Assembly: GCA_964564735.1 (NCBI GenBank) | Contig: CAZMCH010000103.1 | Location: forward strand, 1-14,476 | Direction of reading: 5' to 3' | Length of the DNA stretch: 14,476 nt | DNA from: CAZMCH01 sp964564735 | GTDB taxonomy: Bacteria; Poribacteria; DTPJ01 | Part shown: positions 1 through 8,021 of the stretch, piece by piece | Layout: every line of letters starts with the position of its first letter | Numbering within the stretch: the stretch's first letter is position 1 | Translations under genes and position numbers: made by a program | Notes under the pieces: model-generated | Told to the model about the DNA's origin: nothing | The model's database searches: none | Seen by the model: the letters and a program-made list of their open reading frames with translations, nothing else

Positions 1-2643
1 AACATCAACAGAACCAACAGCCAAGACACTATCTATCAAATCATAGGTGAAACCTCTATCAGAGAGAATTGTCGAAACACGCCCTTTTAGAAATCCGCAA
101 ACATCCTCTTTCAAGTTTTTATCAAATTCCTTTATTTTTCCGCTTTTTTCATATAGAGAAATTGATTTTTCAATTATATTATCAAGAATAAGGCTAAATC
201 CATTTTCAAGGATTATTTTTACAATGCCAGTCGCCTGTCGTCTAAGGGCAAATGGATCTTGCGAACCCGATGGTATATTGCCAATAGCAAAATAACCAGT
301 TATTGTATCTATTTTATCTGCGATTGATACAATACATCCGGCTATATTCTCTGGCAAATTACCTGTTGGTGATGTTGGTAAATAATGTGATCTTATTGCA
401 TTTGCGACTTGCTCATTTTCACCAGAGTTTTTTGCATAATAACCGCCCATGATGCCTTGCAAAGTCGGAAATTCACCAACCATCTGCGTAATTAAATCAA
501 CTTTGCATAACTCTCCTGCTCTGCTTGCATCTTGTCTTATGTTATCATCGAGACCGATTTCATCACATATAAAAGCAGATAGCTCTTTAAGTCTCTGACT
601 TTTATCATATAAACTACCAAGTTCCTCTTGGAATACAACATGATTAAGCCTATTAAGTTTGCTGGCAAAAGGTTCTTTTTGATCTTCATTATAGAAAAAC
701 TCCGCATCAGCTAAACGGGATTTCAGAACCCTTTCGTTACCATGCCTTATTATATCATCATCACCAGCACCATTTGCAATCGTTATAAAGTTTGGCAACA
801 AGGGTGATATTTGCTTATCATTTTCGTTTCTATGCAGAGCAAAATACTTCTGGTTTTTCTTCATTGATGTTTCTAGGACTTCAACAGGTAAGAAAAGATA
901 GGATTCATTAAATGAGCCAACAACAGGCTTTGGCATCTCTACAAGAAAGTTTATGGTATCAAGAAGATCTTGATCTATATATTCTGAACAAGATTTTACT
1001 TTTAGTATATCGCTGACTTGTTTTTTGATCATATTTTTTCGTTCATTTTGATCAACAATAACTCCTGCGCTTTTTAAAGCGTTTTTATAGTCATCAAGTG
1101 ATGAGTTCTTGAGCTCAATTGGATCAAGAGAAAGGAATCTATGTCCGTAGGTTACTCTATTTGAGCATACCCTTCCCACATTAAAATTGATTATCTCATC
1201 ACCAAGCAAGGCAACGATCCATCTTATAGGACGGGCAAATGTCAATTTCCCATCTTCTTTACTGCTAAAGTGCATAGACTTTGGAAAATTCAATGATGAT
1301 ATAATTTTGGGTAATTCATCTGCAAGGACTTCTACTGTTAGTCTGCCTTTTTCTGTATTGAGAAGATAGACATATTCGCCACGTTCAGTATCCTTTATTT
1401 TTAGGTCGTTTACATTCATTCCATATTTTTTAGCAAAGCCTTCGCCTGCCTTCGTTGGATTACCAGCAGTATCAAAAGCGGATTTCTTTGGTGGACCCAA
1501 AACTTCAACTGTCCTATCTGGTTGGCTTGTTGATAGTCTATTGACTGAAACAGTCATCCTTCTTGGTGTCCCTAGAACGATGACTTCTCCATAATCAAGA
1601 CGTTGCTCTTTTAGCATCTCCTGAATTAAATCTTCCAATTGCTTTAATGCAGGCTCATTATACGAAGCAGGTATTTCCTCTGTTCCGATCTCGATTAAAA
1701 AATCAAGATTTTGTATATTGGATACCTGATAATGAATATTTGATGATGGATGCTGTATATCAAAGACAGCAGGATTTTTTACCATCAATGGATAGCCCAT
1801 TTCTTCTCTTTGTTTACTATATGCCTGAGCACACCTACGGGCAAGCCCTCTAACTCTTGCAATATAGCTGGCTCTTTCGGTAACGCTGATGCTTCCTCTT
1901 GCATCAAGCACATTAAAAGCATGTGAGCATTTGAGGACATAATCAACACCCGGAAGGACTAATCCCTTTCCAAGACATGCAAAAGCCTCCTTTTCGTATG
2001 TATCAAAAAGCATAAAAAGCATTGATGTATCTGCTTCGTCAAGATAATATCTTGAATATTCAACTTCGCTTTGATGATGAACATCTCCATAAGTAATTTT
2101 ATCAGTCCATTTTATATCAAATATGCTTTCAACGTCCTGAGAATTCATAGCGATTCTTTCAAGACCATAGGTTATCTCTACTGAAATAGGATCAAGATCG
2201 ATACTTCCCATCTGTTGAAAATATGTATATTGGGTTATCTCTCCGCTATCTAGCCATATTTCCCAACCTAGACCCGATGCGCCAAGTGTTGGCGATTCCC
2301 AATCGTCTTCAACAAACCTTATATCATGTTTTGATAAGTCTATTCCTAATCTTTCAAGACTTTGAAGATACAGATTTTGTATATCTGGCGGTGATGGTTT
2401 TAAAATGACCTGATATTGATAATAATGACCGCCTCGCCAAGGATTATCACCATATCTGCCATCAGTTGGTCTGCGTGATGGCTCAACATAAGCAACTCTC
2501 CAAGGCTCAGGACCAAGCACTCTCATAAATGTTGCTGGATTAAAAGTTCCTGCCCCAACCTCAATATCATAAGGCTGTTGAATTATGCATCCTTGTTCTG
2601 CCCAATATTCATTTAATTTTTGTATTATTTCCTGAAAATTCAT
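1..2643 (-). CDS. glyQS: Glycyl-tRNA synthetase, alpha and beta subunits fused in one chain (3' end cut by window)
   Basis: Charges tRNA-Gly with glycine in the cytoplasm. I followed the frame codon by codon from the ATG at 2643-2641 to position 1: 881 codons with no stop. Residues 1 to about 300 are the class II catalytic alpha subunit, with the conserved blocks GTFNPATFMRVLGPEPW, EPSRRPTDGRYGDNP and GGHYYQYQVILKPSP in the first 85 residues and DYVLKCSHAFNVLDARG near 235-250. A short linker leads at about residue 315 straight into the beta-subunit start FLIEIGTEEIPA, with no stop or restart between them. Beta-type GGYYAKNSGE and DPFALRRQATGI follow. Separate beta subunits run near 690 residues, so roughly the last 120, including most of the anticodon-binding region, lie outside. 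Most bacteria with this enzyme type use separate glyQ and glyS; fused forms are known, for example in Chlamydiae. No clear ribosome-binding site precedes the ATG. Last visible gene of the acyP-sigma-recO operon, 39 bases after recO. Confidence 0.95.
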   Translation of the reverse strand, partial: MNFQEIIQKLNEYWAEQGCIIQQPYDIEVGAGTFNPATFMRVLGPEPWRVAYVEPSRRPTDGRYGDNPWRGGHYYQYQVILKPSPPDIQNLYLQSLERLGIDLSKHDIRFVEDDWESPTLGASGLGWEIWLDSGEITQYTYFQQMGSIDLDPISVEITYGLERIAMNSQDVESIFDIKWTDKITYGDVHHQSEVEYSRYYLDEADTSMLFMLFDTYEKEAFACLGKGLVLPGVDYVLKCSHAFNVLDARGSISVTERASYIARVRGLARRCAQAYSKQREEMGYPLMVKNPAVFDIQHPSSNIHYQVSNIQNLDFLIEIGTEEIPASYNEPALKQLEDLIQEMLKEQRLDYGEVIVLGTPRRMTVSVNRLSTSQPDRTVEVLGPPKKSAFDTAGNPTKAGEGFAKKYGMNVNDLKIKDTERGEYVYLLNTEKGRLTVEVLADELPKIISSLNFPKSMHFSSKEDGKLTFARPIRWIVALLGDEIINFNVGRVCSNRVTYGHRFLSLDPIELKNSSLDDYKNALKSAGVIVDQNERKNMIKKQVSDILKVKSCSEYIDQDLLDTINFLVEMPKPVVGSFNESYLFLPVEVLETSMKKNQKYFALHRNENDKQISPLLPNFITIANGAGDDDIIRHGNERVLKSRLADAEFFYNEDQKEPFASKLNRLNHVVFQEELGSLYDKSQRLKELSAFICDEIGLDDNIRQDASRAGELCKVDLITQMVGEFPTLQGIMGGYYAKNSGENEQVANAIRSHYLPTSPTGNLPENIAGCIVSIADKIDTITGYFAIGNIPSGSQDPFALRRQATGIVKIILENGFSLILDNIIEKSISLYEKSGKIKEFDKNLKEDVCGFLKGRVSTILSDRGFTYDLIDSVLAVGSVDV

Positions 2644-2682
2644 ATTTTATTTATGTGATATATGATGAAACACATTATCTCA

Positions 2683-3465
2683 TCATTTTTCACTATCTTG
2701 ACTCCTATATTCTGATTTTATAGACTCCAAAAAACTTAAACTACGCAAATTTTTAATATCTGTATGAAAAGTTAGAAAACTTAACAACGTTTTTGTGATC
2801 TCTTGTCTGTTTTGATCTGATAACCTTAATCTTGATATAAACTCAAGGCTGGATTCTTGCATTTTTTTCATTGTTTCGAGTGAACCACGTGAAATAATGA
2901 TAGTATTGTTTTCTGAATTTGAACACTTATTGCATAAAATACCACCGTTCCTAACACTAAACTTTGGATTGAGATCATCAATTTCAGCAGAGCATAAAAT
3001 ACATGAATCAAGTCTTGGTTTTAATCCCATTTTCTCAAGAAGCCTTAGTTCATAAGTTCTTATAATAATTTCAGGTTCATTGTTTATCGCAATCATTGAT
3101 ATCATGCTTAATGTCAAATCAAATATCTGTGGATCAGTTTCTTCTTCAGAAATAACATGCTGAACTAATTCCGCAATATACGAGCAATAAGCCATCTTCA
3201 ATAAGTCTTCACGAAGCATTTGAAAAGGCTCTATGATGTCAAAGGAATTAATACTATGAAGGTCTTTTCCTGTCCTGTCAAAATATATTAACTCACCAAA
3301 AGTTAACAACTCAAGCCTTCCACATAACTTATTTTTGATATTGCGAACTCCCTTTGCTACTGCCCGTATTTTCCCAAAATCTCTTGTAAGAAAAACGATG
3401 ATTTTATCGCTTTCACGAAGCGGATAAGACCCTATAACAATGGCTTTTGATCTTTTTATTGCCAT
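2683..3465 (-). CDS. recO: DNA repair protein RecO
   Basis: RecO acts in the RecFOR pathway, loading RecA onto SSB-coated single-stranded DNA at gaps. The 260-residue length is usual. The N-terminal OB-fold is visible (residues 1-80: SKAIVIGSYPLRESDKIIVFLTRDFGKIRAVAKGVR, read in two parts around residue 20). A helical segment follows, and then a zinc-finger pattern of two CxxC pairs, C155/C158 (CILC) and C178/C181 (CNKC). The start ATG at 3465-3463 lies 12 bases after the sigma factor stop, so the two are surely cotranscribed. The Shine-Dalgarno match is weak (AAGTGA). recO next to glyQS is a well-known arrangement in Firmicutes. Nothing looks damaged. Confidence 0.93.
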   Translation of the reverse strand: MAIKRSKAIVIGSYPLRESDKIIVFLTRDFGKIRAVAKGVRNIKNKLCGRLELLTFGELIYFDRTGKDLHSINSFDIIEPFQMLREDLLKMAYCSYIAELVQHVISEEETDPQIFDLTLSMISMIAINNEPEIIIRTYELRLLEKMGLKPRLDSCILCSAEIDDLNPKFSVRNGGILCNKCSNSENNTIIISRGSLETMKKMQESSLEFISRLRLSDQNRQEITKTLLSFLTFHTDIKNLRSLSFLESIKSEYRSQDSEK

Positions 3466-3477
3466 GATATTTCACTT

Positions 3478-4374
3478 TTATCCCGAATCTCTTTTCATTG
3501 TTCTTCTAAGTTTTATCATCGCTTCTGACTCAATTTGGCGGACTCTTTCCCTTGTTAAGCCAAATTTTATTCCGATTTCCTCTAATGTATGTGGAATATC
3601 ATCATATAGCCCAAATCGCATTGAAATTATATCACGTTCTCTATCTTTTAGGCAAGTTAGCAATTTTTCCAATTCTTCCCATTGCATATCTTGATCAATT
3701 TGTTCTTCTGGTGAGATCGCATTAATGTCAGCAAGCAGATCAAGCAGATCGCCCTCATCATCTGCATCATTTACTGGTGATTCTAATGATGTTGGTTTTT
3801 GGGCAAGTTTTGCTATGCTTTTTACCTTCTCTTCAGAGATACCCATTTCATTAGCAATTTCTGATATTGTCGGTCTTCGTCCTAGCCTCTGCGTTAATAC
3901 TCTAGACACTCTAAGCCATTTATTGACTTGATCTGTTACATGAACAGGAAGGCGAATTGTTCTTCCCTGATCAGCTATACATCGGCTTATTGCCTGCCTA
4001 ATCCAGCAAGAAGCATAAGTGCTAAACCTATTTCCTTTACTAGGGTTAAATTTATCAACAGCCTTCATTAGCCCAAGATTACCTTCAGCAATAAGATCGG
4101 TGAGTTCAACACCACGTCCAGCATATCTCTTTGCTAAATTCACAACTAATCTAAGGTTAGATACAATCATTATTTTTCGAGCCTCTATATCTCCTTTGGC
4201 AATCCTATCAGCTAATTCAATTTCTTGCTCTGCTGTTAATAGAGCAATATTACCAATCTCTTTGAGATATAGATCGAGAGCATCTGCATGAGATACTGGT
4301 TCGATCTCTGATTCTAATGCTTCGACATCACAATCGATATCTATTTCTTCTTCGTTTTCTGTGTATTTGTCCAT
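3478..4374 (-). CDS. RpoD/RpoS-family sigma-70 factor, compact, without region 1.1
   Basis: Directs RNA polymerase to -35/-10 promoters. In 298 residues I can place an acidic N-terminal tail (1-28), region 1.2 (DALDLYLKEIG, about 31-60), region 2 (about 64-145) with the polymerase-binding and promoter-melting block FSTYASCWIRQAISRCIADQ and RTIRLPVH, region 3 (about 150-220, with GRRPTISEIANEMGIS), and region 4 ending in the helix-turn-helix TLEEIGIKFGLTRERVRQIE (263-282). Regions 2.4 and 4.2 fit the primary/group 2 class rather than ECF or flagellar factors. Region 1.1 and the large non-conserved insert of proteobacterial RpoD are missing, so it is either a compact primary factor or a group 2 (RpoS-like) one; the sequence alone does not decide. 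Both strong promoters in this window have -35/-10 hexamers such a factor would read. It sits 57 bases after acyP, with no strong ribosome-binding site. Confidence 0.92.
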   Translation of the reverse strand: MDKYTENEEEIDIDCDVEALESEIEPVSHADALDLYLKEIGNIALLTAEQEIELADRIAKGDIEARKIMIVSNLRLVVNLAKRYAGRGVELTDLIAEGNLGLMKAVDKFNPSKGNRFSTYASCWIRQAISRCIADQGRTIRLPVHVTDQVNKWLRVSRVLTQRLGRRPTISEIANEMGISEEKVKSIAKLAQKPTSLESPVNDADDEGDLLDLLADINAISPEEQIDQDMQWEELEKLLTCLKDRERDIISMRFGLYDDIPHTLEEIGIKFGLTRERVRQIESEAMIKLRRTMKRDSG

Positions 4375-4431
4375 TGAAAAAAATCATCAATATAATCATC
4401 AAGAATTATAAATTTCTATGAATGATTTCTG

Positions 4432-4704
4432 CTAGTAACTTATTCGAAAATTGTCAAATTTTTTGCTTGGTTCCCGCCAGTTGATATCAAGATCAGTAAC
4501 AAATGATAAACCCGGACTGCTTCTTACAAAATCTATAAGTGCTTCAATATCATCTCTTTCGCCTTGAGCAAGTATTTCCACCCGACCGTCATAAAGGTTA
4601 CGAACATAGCCGTTTAGACTTAATTGTAATGCCTTGCGATATACATAATTACGGAAATTAACGCCCTGAACACGTCCAGAAACGAGTATTTCTATTTGTA
4701 ACAT
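4432..4704 (-). CDS. acyP: Acylphosphatase, 90 residues (internal start chosen)
   Basis: Small cytoplasmic enzyme that hydrolyses acyl phosphates. The whole family fold is present: the signature GRVQGVNFRNYV with catalytic arginine R18, then NGYVRNLYDGRVEILAQG with catalytic asparagine N36, and the usual C-terminal F-x-I-x-Y ending (FRISY). The frame stays open upstream to an ATG at 4941, but the extra 79 codons are low-complexity K/I/N/L-rich text, and a near-consensus promoter at 4832-4804 lies inside them. The ATG at 4704-4702 gives the normal family length of about 90. No convincing Shine-Dalgarno sequence precedes it. It heads the operon with the sigma factor, recO and glyQS. Physiological substrate unknown, as for most bacterial members. 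Confidence 0.9.
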   Translation of the reverse strand: MLQIEILVSGRVQGVNFRNYVYRKALQLSLNGYVRNLYDGRVEILAQGERDDIEALIDFVRSSPGLSFVTDLDINWREPSKKFDNFRISY

Positions 4705-4803
4705 TTGTATAATACTAATATCAGATAAAAAAGTAATTATTAGAATATATATCAATAATAAAAGAATGCACCAATTGAGCCAAAGTTTCAAATGGCTTTG
4801 CTT

Positions 4804-4832
4804 ATTATAGCGAATTATATATAATTTGTAAA
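4804..4832 (-). promoter_or_regulatory. Sigma-70-type promoter of the acyP-sigma-recO-glyQS operon
   Basis: Read on the minus strand: -35 TTTACA (4832-4827), a 17-base spacer, -10 TATAAT (4809-4804). The -10 is perfect, the -35 matches five of six, and the spacer is optimal. The expected start is near 4797, giving a leader of about 90 bases before the acyP ATG at 4704. The start of the transcript (about 4795-4776) can form a 5-bp stem with AGCCA/TGGCT arms. No other match this good is seen in the 411 bases between apgM and acyP. Confidence 0.7.
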
Positions 4833-5115
4833 TAGTGATTTTTTTAGGCTTGCTATTATGTAGATGGTTTATCTTATTGATATGAATACTAGGCAATCTA
4901 TGCCATGTTATGGCAAGCAAATACAGAGATTCTTCTTGCACTTTATGAGATAGCCAATCATAATATTTAAATGCAACTATTTAATTGTGAAACATACCAA
5001 AATTGACAAAGTTTATTCCCAAAAGCCAGTCTATTTGGCTGAAAACATTTGCATTTTACCAAACGTCATATAATTCAAGCAAAGTTTAGCTGACTATTAA
5101 AAAATTTCATATAAC
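4833..5115. other. AT-rich intergenic stretch upstream of the acyP promoter
   Basis: This is the upstream part of the 411-base gap between the apgM stop and the acyP start. I see no supported gene on either strand; the open frames are short or have the composition of translated AT-rich noise. The only structure noted is the weak hairpin at 5021-5043, listed separately. Confidence 0.6.
5021..5043 (-). terminator. Weak candidate terminator after apgM
   Basis: On the minus strand, arms AGCCA (5040-5036) and TGGCT (5028-5024) enclose a 7-base loop and are followed directly by a short T run (5024-5021), about 75 bases past the apgM stop. A 5-bp stem and four Ts are marginal for intrinsic termination. 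The position, at the end of the lipA-hom-thrC-apgM unit and before the next promoter, is where a terminator is expected. Confidence 0.3.
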
Positions 5116-6312
5116 TCAATTTCGCATTAGATTTATTAAATAAGGTAAGAGTTCATAACCATTATCAAATGAAAGTGAACCAGAGTTTGCAGAAGATTCG
5201 CTGTATTTATCTATTCCATCAGCTTTGATTTTTGTTCCACATACCGTAAATGGCACAAATCCATGAACATGCGTTTTGACAGAAATAGGAGTAAGATGAT
5301 CTGGAAGAACCAAAAGCATATAATCTTCTTTTATTTCCTCAATGCCATCAAGAATAGTTCCCACAACCTTGCTATCAAAGTCCTTAATTGCCTGAATTTT
5401 TGAATCGATATCGCCAGCGTGTGATGCTTCATCAGGCGCTTCGACATGAACCCAAACAAAATCCCTATTTTCAAGTGATTTTAGAGCATATTCAGCTTTG
5501 CCAATATAGTTTGTATCAAGATAACCTGTTGCCCCCGGAACATCAATAATATCTAATCCTGCATAAAAACCAATACCTTTAATAAGATCAACGGCTGATA
5601 TAACGGAACCATTAAGCCCATATTTTTCAGAAAAAGTAGGCATAAAAGGAGTTTTCCCTTGTCCCCAAGGCCATATCATATTGCCCGGTCTTTTATTGTT
5701 TGCAATCCGTTTTTTATTTATAGGGTGATCTTCTAATATTAATCTTGATTTTGCCATAAGGTCTAATATAATATCTTCTCCATCGCCAGATGGTAAATAT
5801 TCTTTATATTCTTTGTCTGTTATATCATGCGGAGGGGTGCATTTAAGAGATTCAGAACCGTTTGTATGAACAAGCAAATGACGATAGCTTACTCCGGGAT
5901 GAAAGACAATATTTTCTCTACTGAGTTTGTCATTTAAAAAATCTATTAATTCCCTTGCTTCTTCTGATGTTATATGTCCAGAGCTATAGTCAATCATAAT
6001 CCCATCTTGAACACAAACAATATTGCATCTATAAGCAATGTCATCAAGTTTTAGCTTTATTCCCATACTTCCAGCCTCAAGAGGTCCTCTGCCGGTATAA
6101 TAAATATTTGGATCATATCCAACTGCTGACAAATTGGCAACATCACTTCCCGGCGGGAGATTATCAGGTATCGTTTTTACCATGCCTGATATGCCTTTCT
6201 TGGCTATTAAATCTATATTTGGCGTATCAGCAACCTCAAGAGGTGTTTTATTATCAAGTTCTGGTATGGGATAATCAGCCATCCCATCACCAATAAGAAC
6301 AATATATTTCAT
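5116..6312 (-). CDS. apgM: ApgM-type phosphoglycerate mutase-like protein; candidate homoserine kinase of the threonine pathway
   Basis: Alkaline-phosphatase-superfamily protein of the archaeal-type cofactor-independent phosphoglycerate mutase group, 398 residues. Visible features: N-terminal metal-binding VLIGDGMADYP (D9), PPGSDVANLSAVGYDP (54-68, holding the candidate catalytic serine), GRGPLEAGSMG (74-84), the metal-binding DEASHAGD in the C-terminal half, and a late LPDHLTPISVKTHVHGFVPF block. Two roles fit. One is interconversion of 2- and 3-phosphoglycerate. The other is homoserine phosphorylation: a subgroup of about 400 residues (TIGR02535, within COG3635) was proposed as homoserine kinase because it sits with hom and thrC in genomes without ThrB. 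Here it follows hom and thrC on the same strand and no ThrB is seen, so I favour the second role by context. The ATG at 6312 has a good AAAGGG ribosome-binding site. It is 95 bases after thrC. Confidence 0.9.
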   Translation of the reverse strand: MKYIVLIGDGMADYPIPELDNKTPLEVADTPNIDLIAKKGISGMVKTIPDNLPPGSDVANLSAVGYDPNIYYTGRGPLEAGSMGIKLKLDDIAYRCNIVCVQDGIMIDYSSGHITSEEARELIDFLNDKLSRENIVFHPGVSYRHLLVHTNGSESLKCTPPHDITDKEYKEYLPSGDGEDIILDLMAKSRLILEDHPINKKRIANNKRPGNMIWPWGQGKTPFMPTFSEKYGLNGSVISAVDLIKGIGFYAGLDIIDVPGATGYLDTNYIGKAEYALKSLENRDFVWVHVEAPDEASHAGDIDSKIQAIKDFDSKVVGTILDGIEEIKEDYMLLVLPDHLTPISVKTHVHGFVPFTVCGTKIKADGIDKYSESSANSGSLSFDNGYELLPYLINLMRN

Positions 6313-6407
6313 GTTATATCCCTTTGTCTTATTAATTCATAATTTGGCGCAATTCATCAAAAGCATATTTCCATGCACCATCATTATCAATTTGCTGTTC
6401 ATTAATA

Positions 6408-7463
6408 TTATAAACCTAACAAATCAACAATAGCTTCTTCTGTTGCAGGAATAGACGAAGGCTTTTCTGAACATGCAATAGCACGATCGGGGTCTTTAAG
6501 CCCATGCCCCGTAACTACACAAACAATAATATCACCTTTTTTGAAAAATCCAGCTTTATTTAGCTTGATAACACCAGCAACAGATGCTGCAGATGCAGGC
6601 TCAACAAAAACACCTTCTAACCTTGCAAGCATTTTATATGCCTCAAGAATTTCGTCATCAGTTACTACATCAATGAGTCCGCCTGACTCATCCCTTGCAG
6701 ATTCGGCAGATTTCCAACTTGCAGGATTACCGATCTTTATGGCTGTTGCGATTGTGTGAGGGTCTTTAATAATTCTTTTTTCAACAATCGGTGCAGAACC
6801 AGACGCTTGAAATCCAATCATCCTAGGCAGATTATTTATAATGCCCGCTTTATGATATTCTTTATATCCCTTCCAGTATGCTGTAATATTGCCCGCATTG
6901 CCTACTGGAATTGCATGATAATCAGGTGCTTTGCAGAGGACATCGCATATCTCAAAAGCCCCTGATTTCTGACCTTCAATGCGATATGGATTTAGAGAAT
7001 TAACAAGCGTAATTGGATATTTATCTGTGATAGTCCTGACCATCTCTAGAGCGTCATCAAAATTCCCATGAACAGATACGACTTTTGCACCGTGCATGAG
7101 CGCTTGCGAGAGTTTGCCTAGCGCAATATTTCCTTCGGGTATAAGCACGATACAGCTAATTCCTGCCCTAGCGGAATATGCGGCTGCGGATGCCGATGTA
7201 TTACCAGTTGATGCACACATAACTGCCTTTGAGCCTTCTTCAACGGCTTTTGAGATCGCCATTGTCATTCCACGATCCTTAAAAGAGCCTGTCGGATTCA
7301 TGCCCTCGTATTTGAGATAGATTTCCATTCCTCCACCGATAGATTTGCTGAAATTATCCGCTTTTATTAATGGCGTATTTCCTTCATGCAAAGTTATTAT
7401 GGGTGTTTTGTCATTCACTGGCAAATAATCACGATATTTATTTATTATGCCTTTCCATTCCAT
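6408..7463 (-). CDS. thrC: Threonine synthase
   Basis: Pyridoxal-phosphate enzyme converting O-phosphohomoserine to threonine, the last step of threonine synthesis. The 351-residue length fits the short class, as in Bacillus. Markers are HEGNTPL (26-32), the PLP lysine K62 in NPTGSFKDRGM, the phosphate-binding CASTGNTSASAAAYSARAG (83-101), an IPVGNAGNITAYWKGYKE block in mid-chain, and a C-terminal FVEPASAASVAGVIKL and VTGHGLKDPD. The ATG at 7463 has AAAGGA upstream at normal spacing. It lies 22 bases after the decayed toxin and on the same strand as hom, so hom and thrC may still be cotranscribed across the remnant. No homoserine kinase gene of the GHMK type lies between them. Confidence 0.95.
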   Translation of the reverse strand: MEWKGIINKYRDYLPVNDKTPIITLHEGNTPLIKADNFSKSIGGGMEIYLKYEGMNPTGSFKDRGMTMAISKAVEEGSKAVMCASTGNTSASAAAYSARAGISCIVLIPEGNIALGKLSQALMHGAKVVSVHGNFDDALEMVRTITDKYPITLVNSLNPYRIEGQKSGAFEICDVLCKAPDYHAIPVGNAGNITAYWKGYKEYHKAGIINNLPRMIGFQASGSAPIVEKRIIKDPHTIATAIKIGNPASWKSAESARDESGGLIDVVTDDEILEAYKMLARLEGVFVEPASAASVAGVIKLNKAGFFKKGDIIVCVVTGHGLKDPDRAIACSEKPSSIPATEEAIVDLLGL

Positions 7464-7485
7464 TTATCTGTATCCTTTCATTATA

Positions 7486-7732
7486 TCATCTATACGCTCT
7501 TGGTCTTAATTTGACCTTCTTAATATTTACAGATTTTTCTTCATCATTGATTTCATAAATAATTCTATAATCCCCGATTCGTATTCTCCAGTCATTTTTG
7601 AATCCTCTAAGTTTACGACATCCATACGGTCCTGGATTTTCGGCTAATGCCTTTATATGTGTAATTATATGATGAAAATCTTTTGCAGGAATTCTTTTGA
7701 GATTGTGTTCAACGAATGAGGATTCTATACAT
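7486..7732 (-). pseudogene. Frameshifted RelE/ParE-family toxin remnant
   Basis: In the frame ending at the TGA 7488-7486, the sequence reads as a nearly complete RelE/ParE toxin: NLKRIPAKDFHHIITHIK, then KALAENPGPYGCRKLRG, then WRIRIGDYRIIYEINDEEK and a basic C-terminus ending RPRAYR. These are the family's hallmark blocks. The frame has no usable ATG, GTG or TTG start. The expected start ATG (7732-7730) lies a good distance after AAGGAG, but reads only MYRILIR before a stop. After MYRILI the sequence resumes in another frame at VEHNLKR, as if bases were lost there; comparison with typical members suggests about eight, from memory only. In its intact form the protein would be an mRNA-cleaving or gyrase-directed toxin. 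As read, it is not translatable as one chain. Confidence 0.78.
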
Positions 7733-7932
7733 CAGGATTATACTCCTTAAGGAAGTCCCCTATAAGTCTCTGAATTTCAATGTTTTTTTTCTCATTTCCA
7801 CCAATTCTTTTATATCTTCAATATCTTCCAGAATATCCAAAATTTCTAGAAATTCATCAATATCAATTATAACAGCAACTGGTGTGCGCTCTCTCATTAT
7901 AAAATCATGCTTTTTTCAACTGCATTTTCCAT
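7725..7932 (-). pseudogene. Frameshifted Phd/YefM-type antitoxin remnant
   Basis: The pieces lie in three frames in the right order. An ATG at 7932-7930, preceded by AAGGA at 7-base spacing, gives MENAVEK. After a run of six A (7911-7916 on the plus strand, a slippage-prone site) the next frame continues KKHDFIMRERTPVAVIIDID, then EFLEILDILEDIEDIKELVE and MRKKTLKFRDL to a stop at 7762-7760. A third frame completes it with IGDFLKEYNPDV and a stop at 7727-7725. The TPVAVIIDIDEF block followed by an acidic helix is typical of antitoxins paired with RelE toxins. Both breaks fit a one-base loss. The antitoxin end overlaps the toxin ATG by eight bases, the usual translational coupling in such modules. 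Confidence 0.72.
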
Positions 7933-8021
7933 AGATTTTTCCTTTTGGTCTAGTCTTGTTATTTGATGTTATAGCATCAGGAAACGTGACTTTCATATAT
8001 CTATCAACTCCGATTTATTCC

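Noticed and set aside
1647..2408. Plus-strand frames across the glyQS gene
   Set aside because: They lie opposite an uninterrupted, clearly conserved coding frame, and their translations resemble nothing.
4705..4941. N-terminal membrane-anchored extension of acylphosphatase
   Set aside because: The text is low-complexity AT-rich translation and lies upstream of or across a near-consensus promoter. Family members are about 90 residues.
7456..7510. A TATAAT (minus strand) just before thrC as a separate thrC promoter
   Set aside because: The matching -35 is poor (TTAAGA with an 18-base spacer) and the -10 lies within the toxin remnant's end, only about 20 bases from the ATG.
7712..7766. Programmed ribosomal frameshifting in the toxin-antitoxin pair
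   Set aside because: Several independent breaks, with apparent base loss and no slippery heptamer with a downstream structure, point to decay rather than recoding.
7916..7996. 26-codon frame starting MKVTFPDAITSN between hom and the antitoxin remnant, with GGAG 11 bases upstream
   Set aside because: Too short to judge and it overlaps the better-placed antitoxin start at 7932. It is in the same frame as the main antitoxin piece but separated from it by a TGA. Kept only as part of the decayed region.
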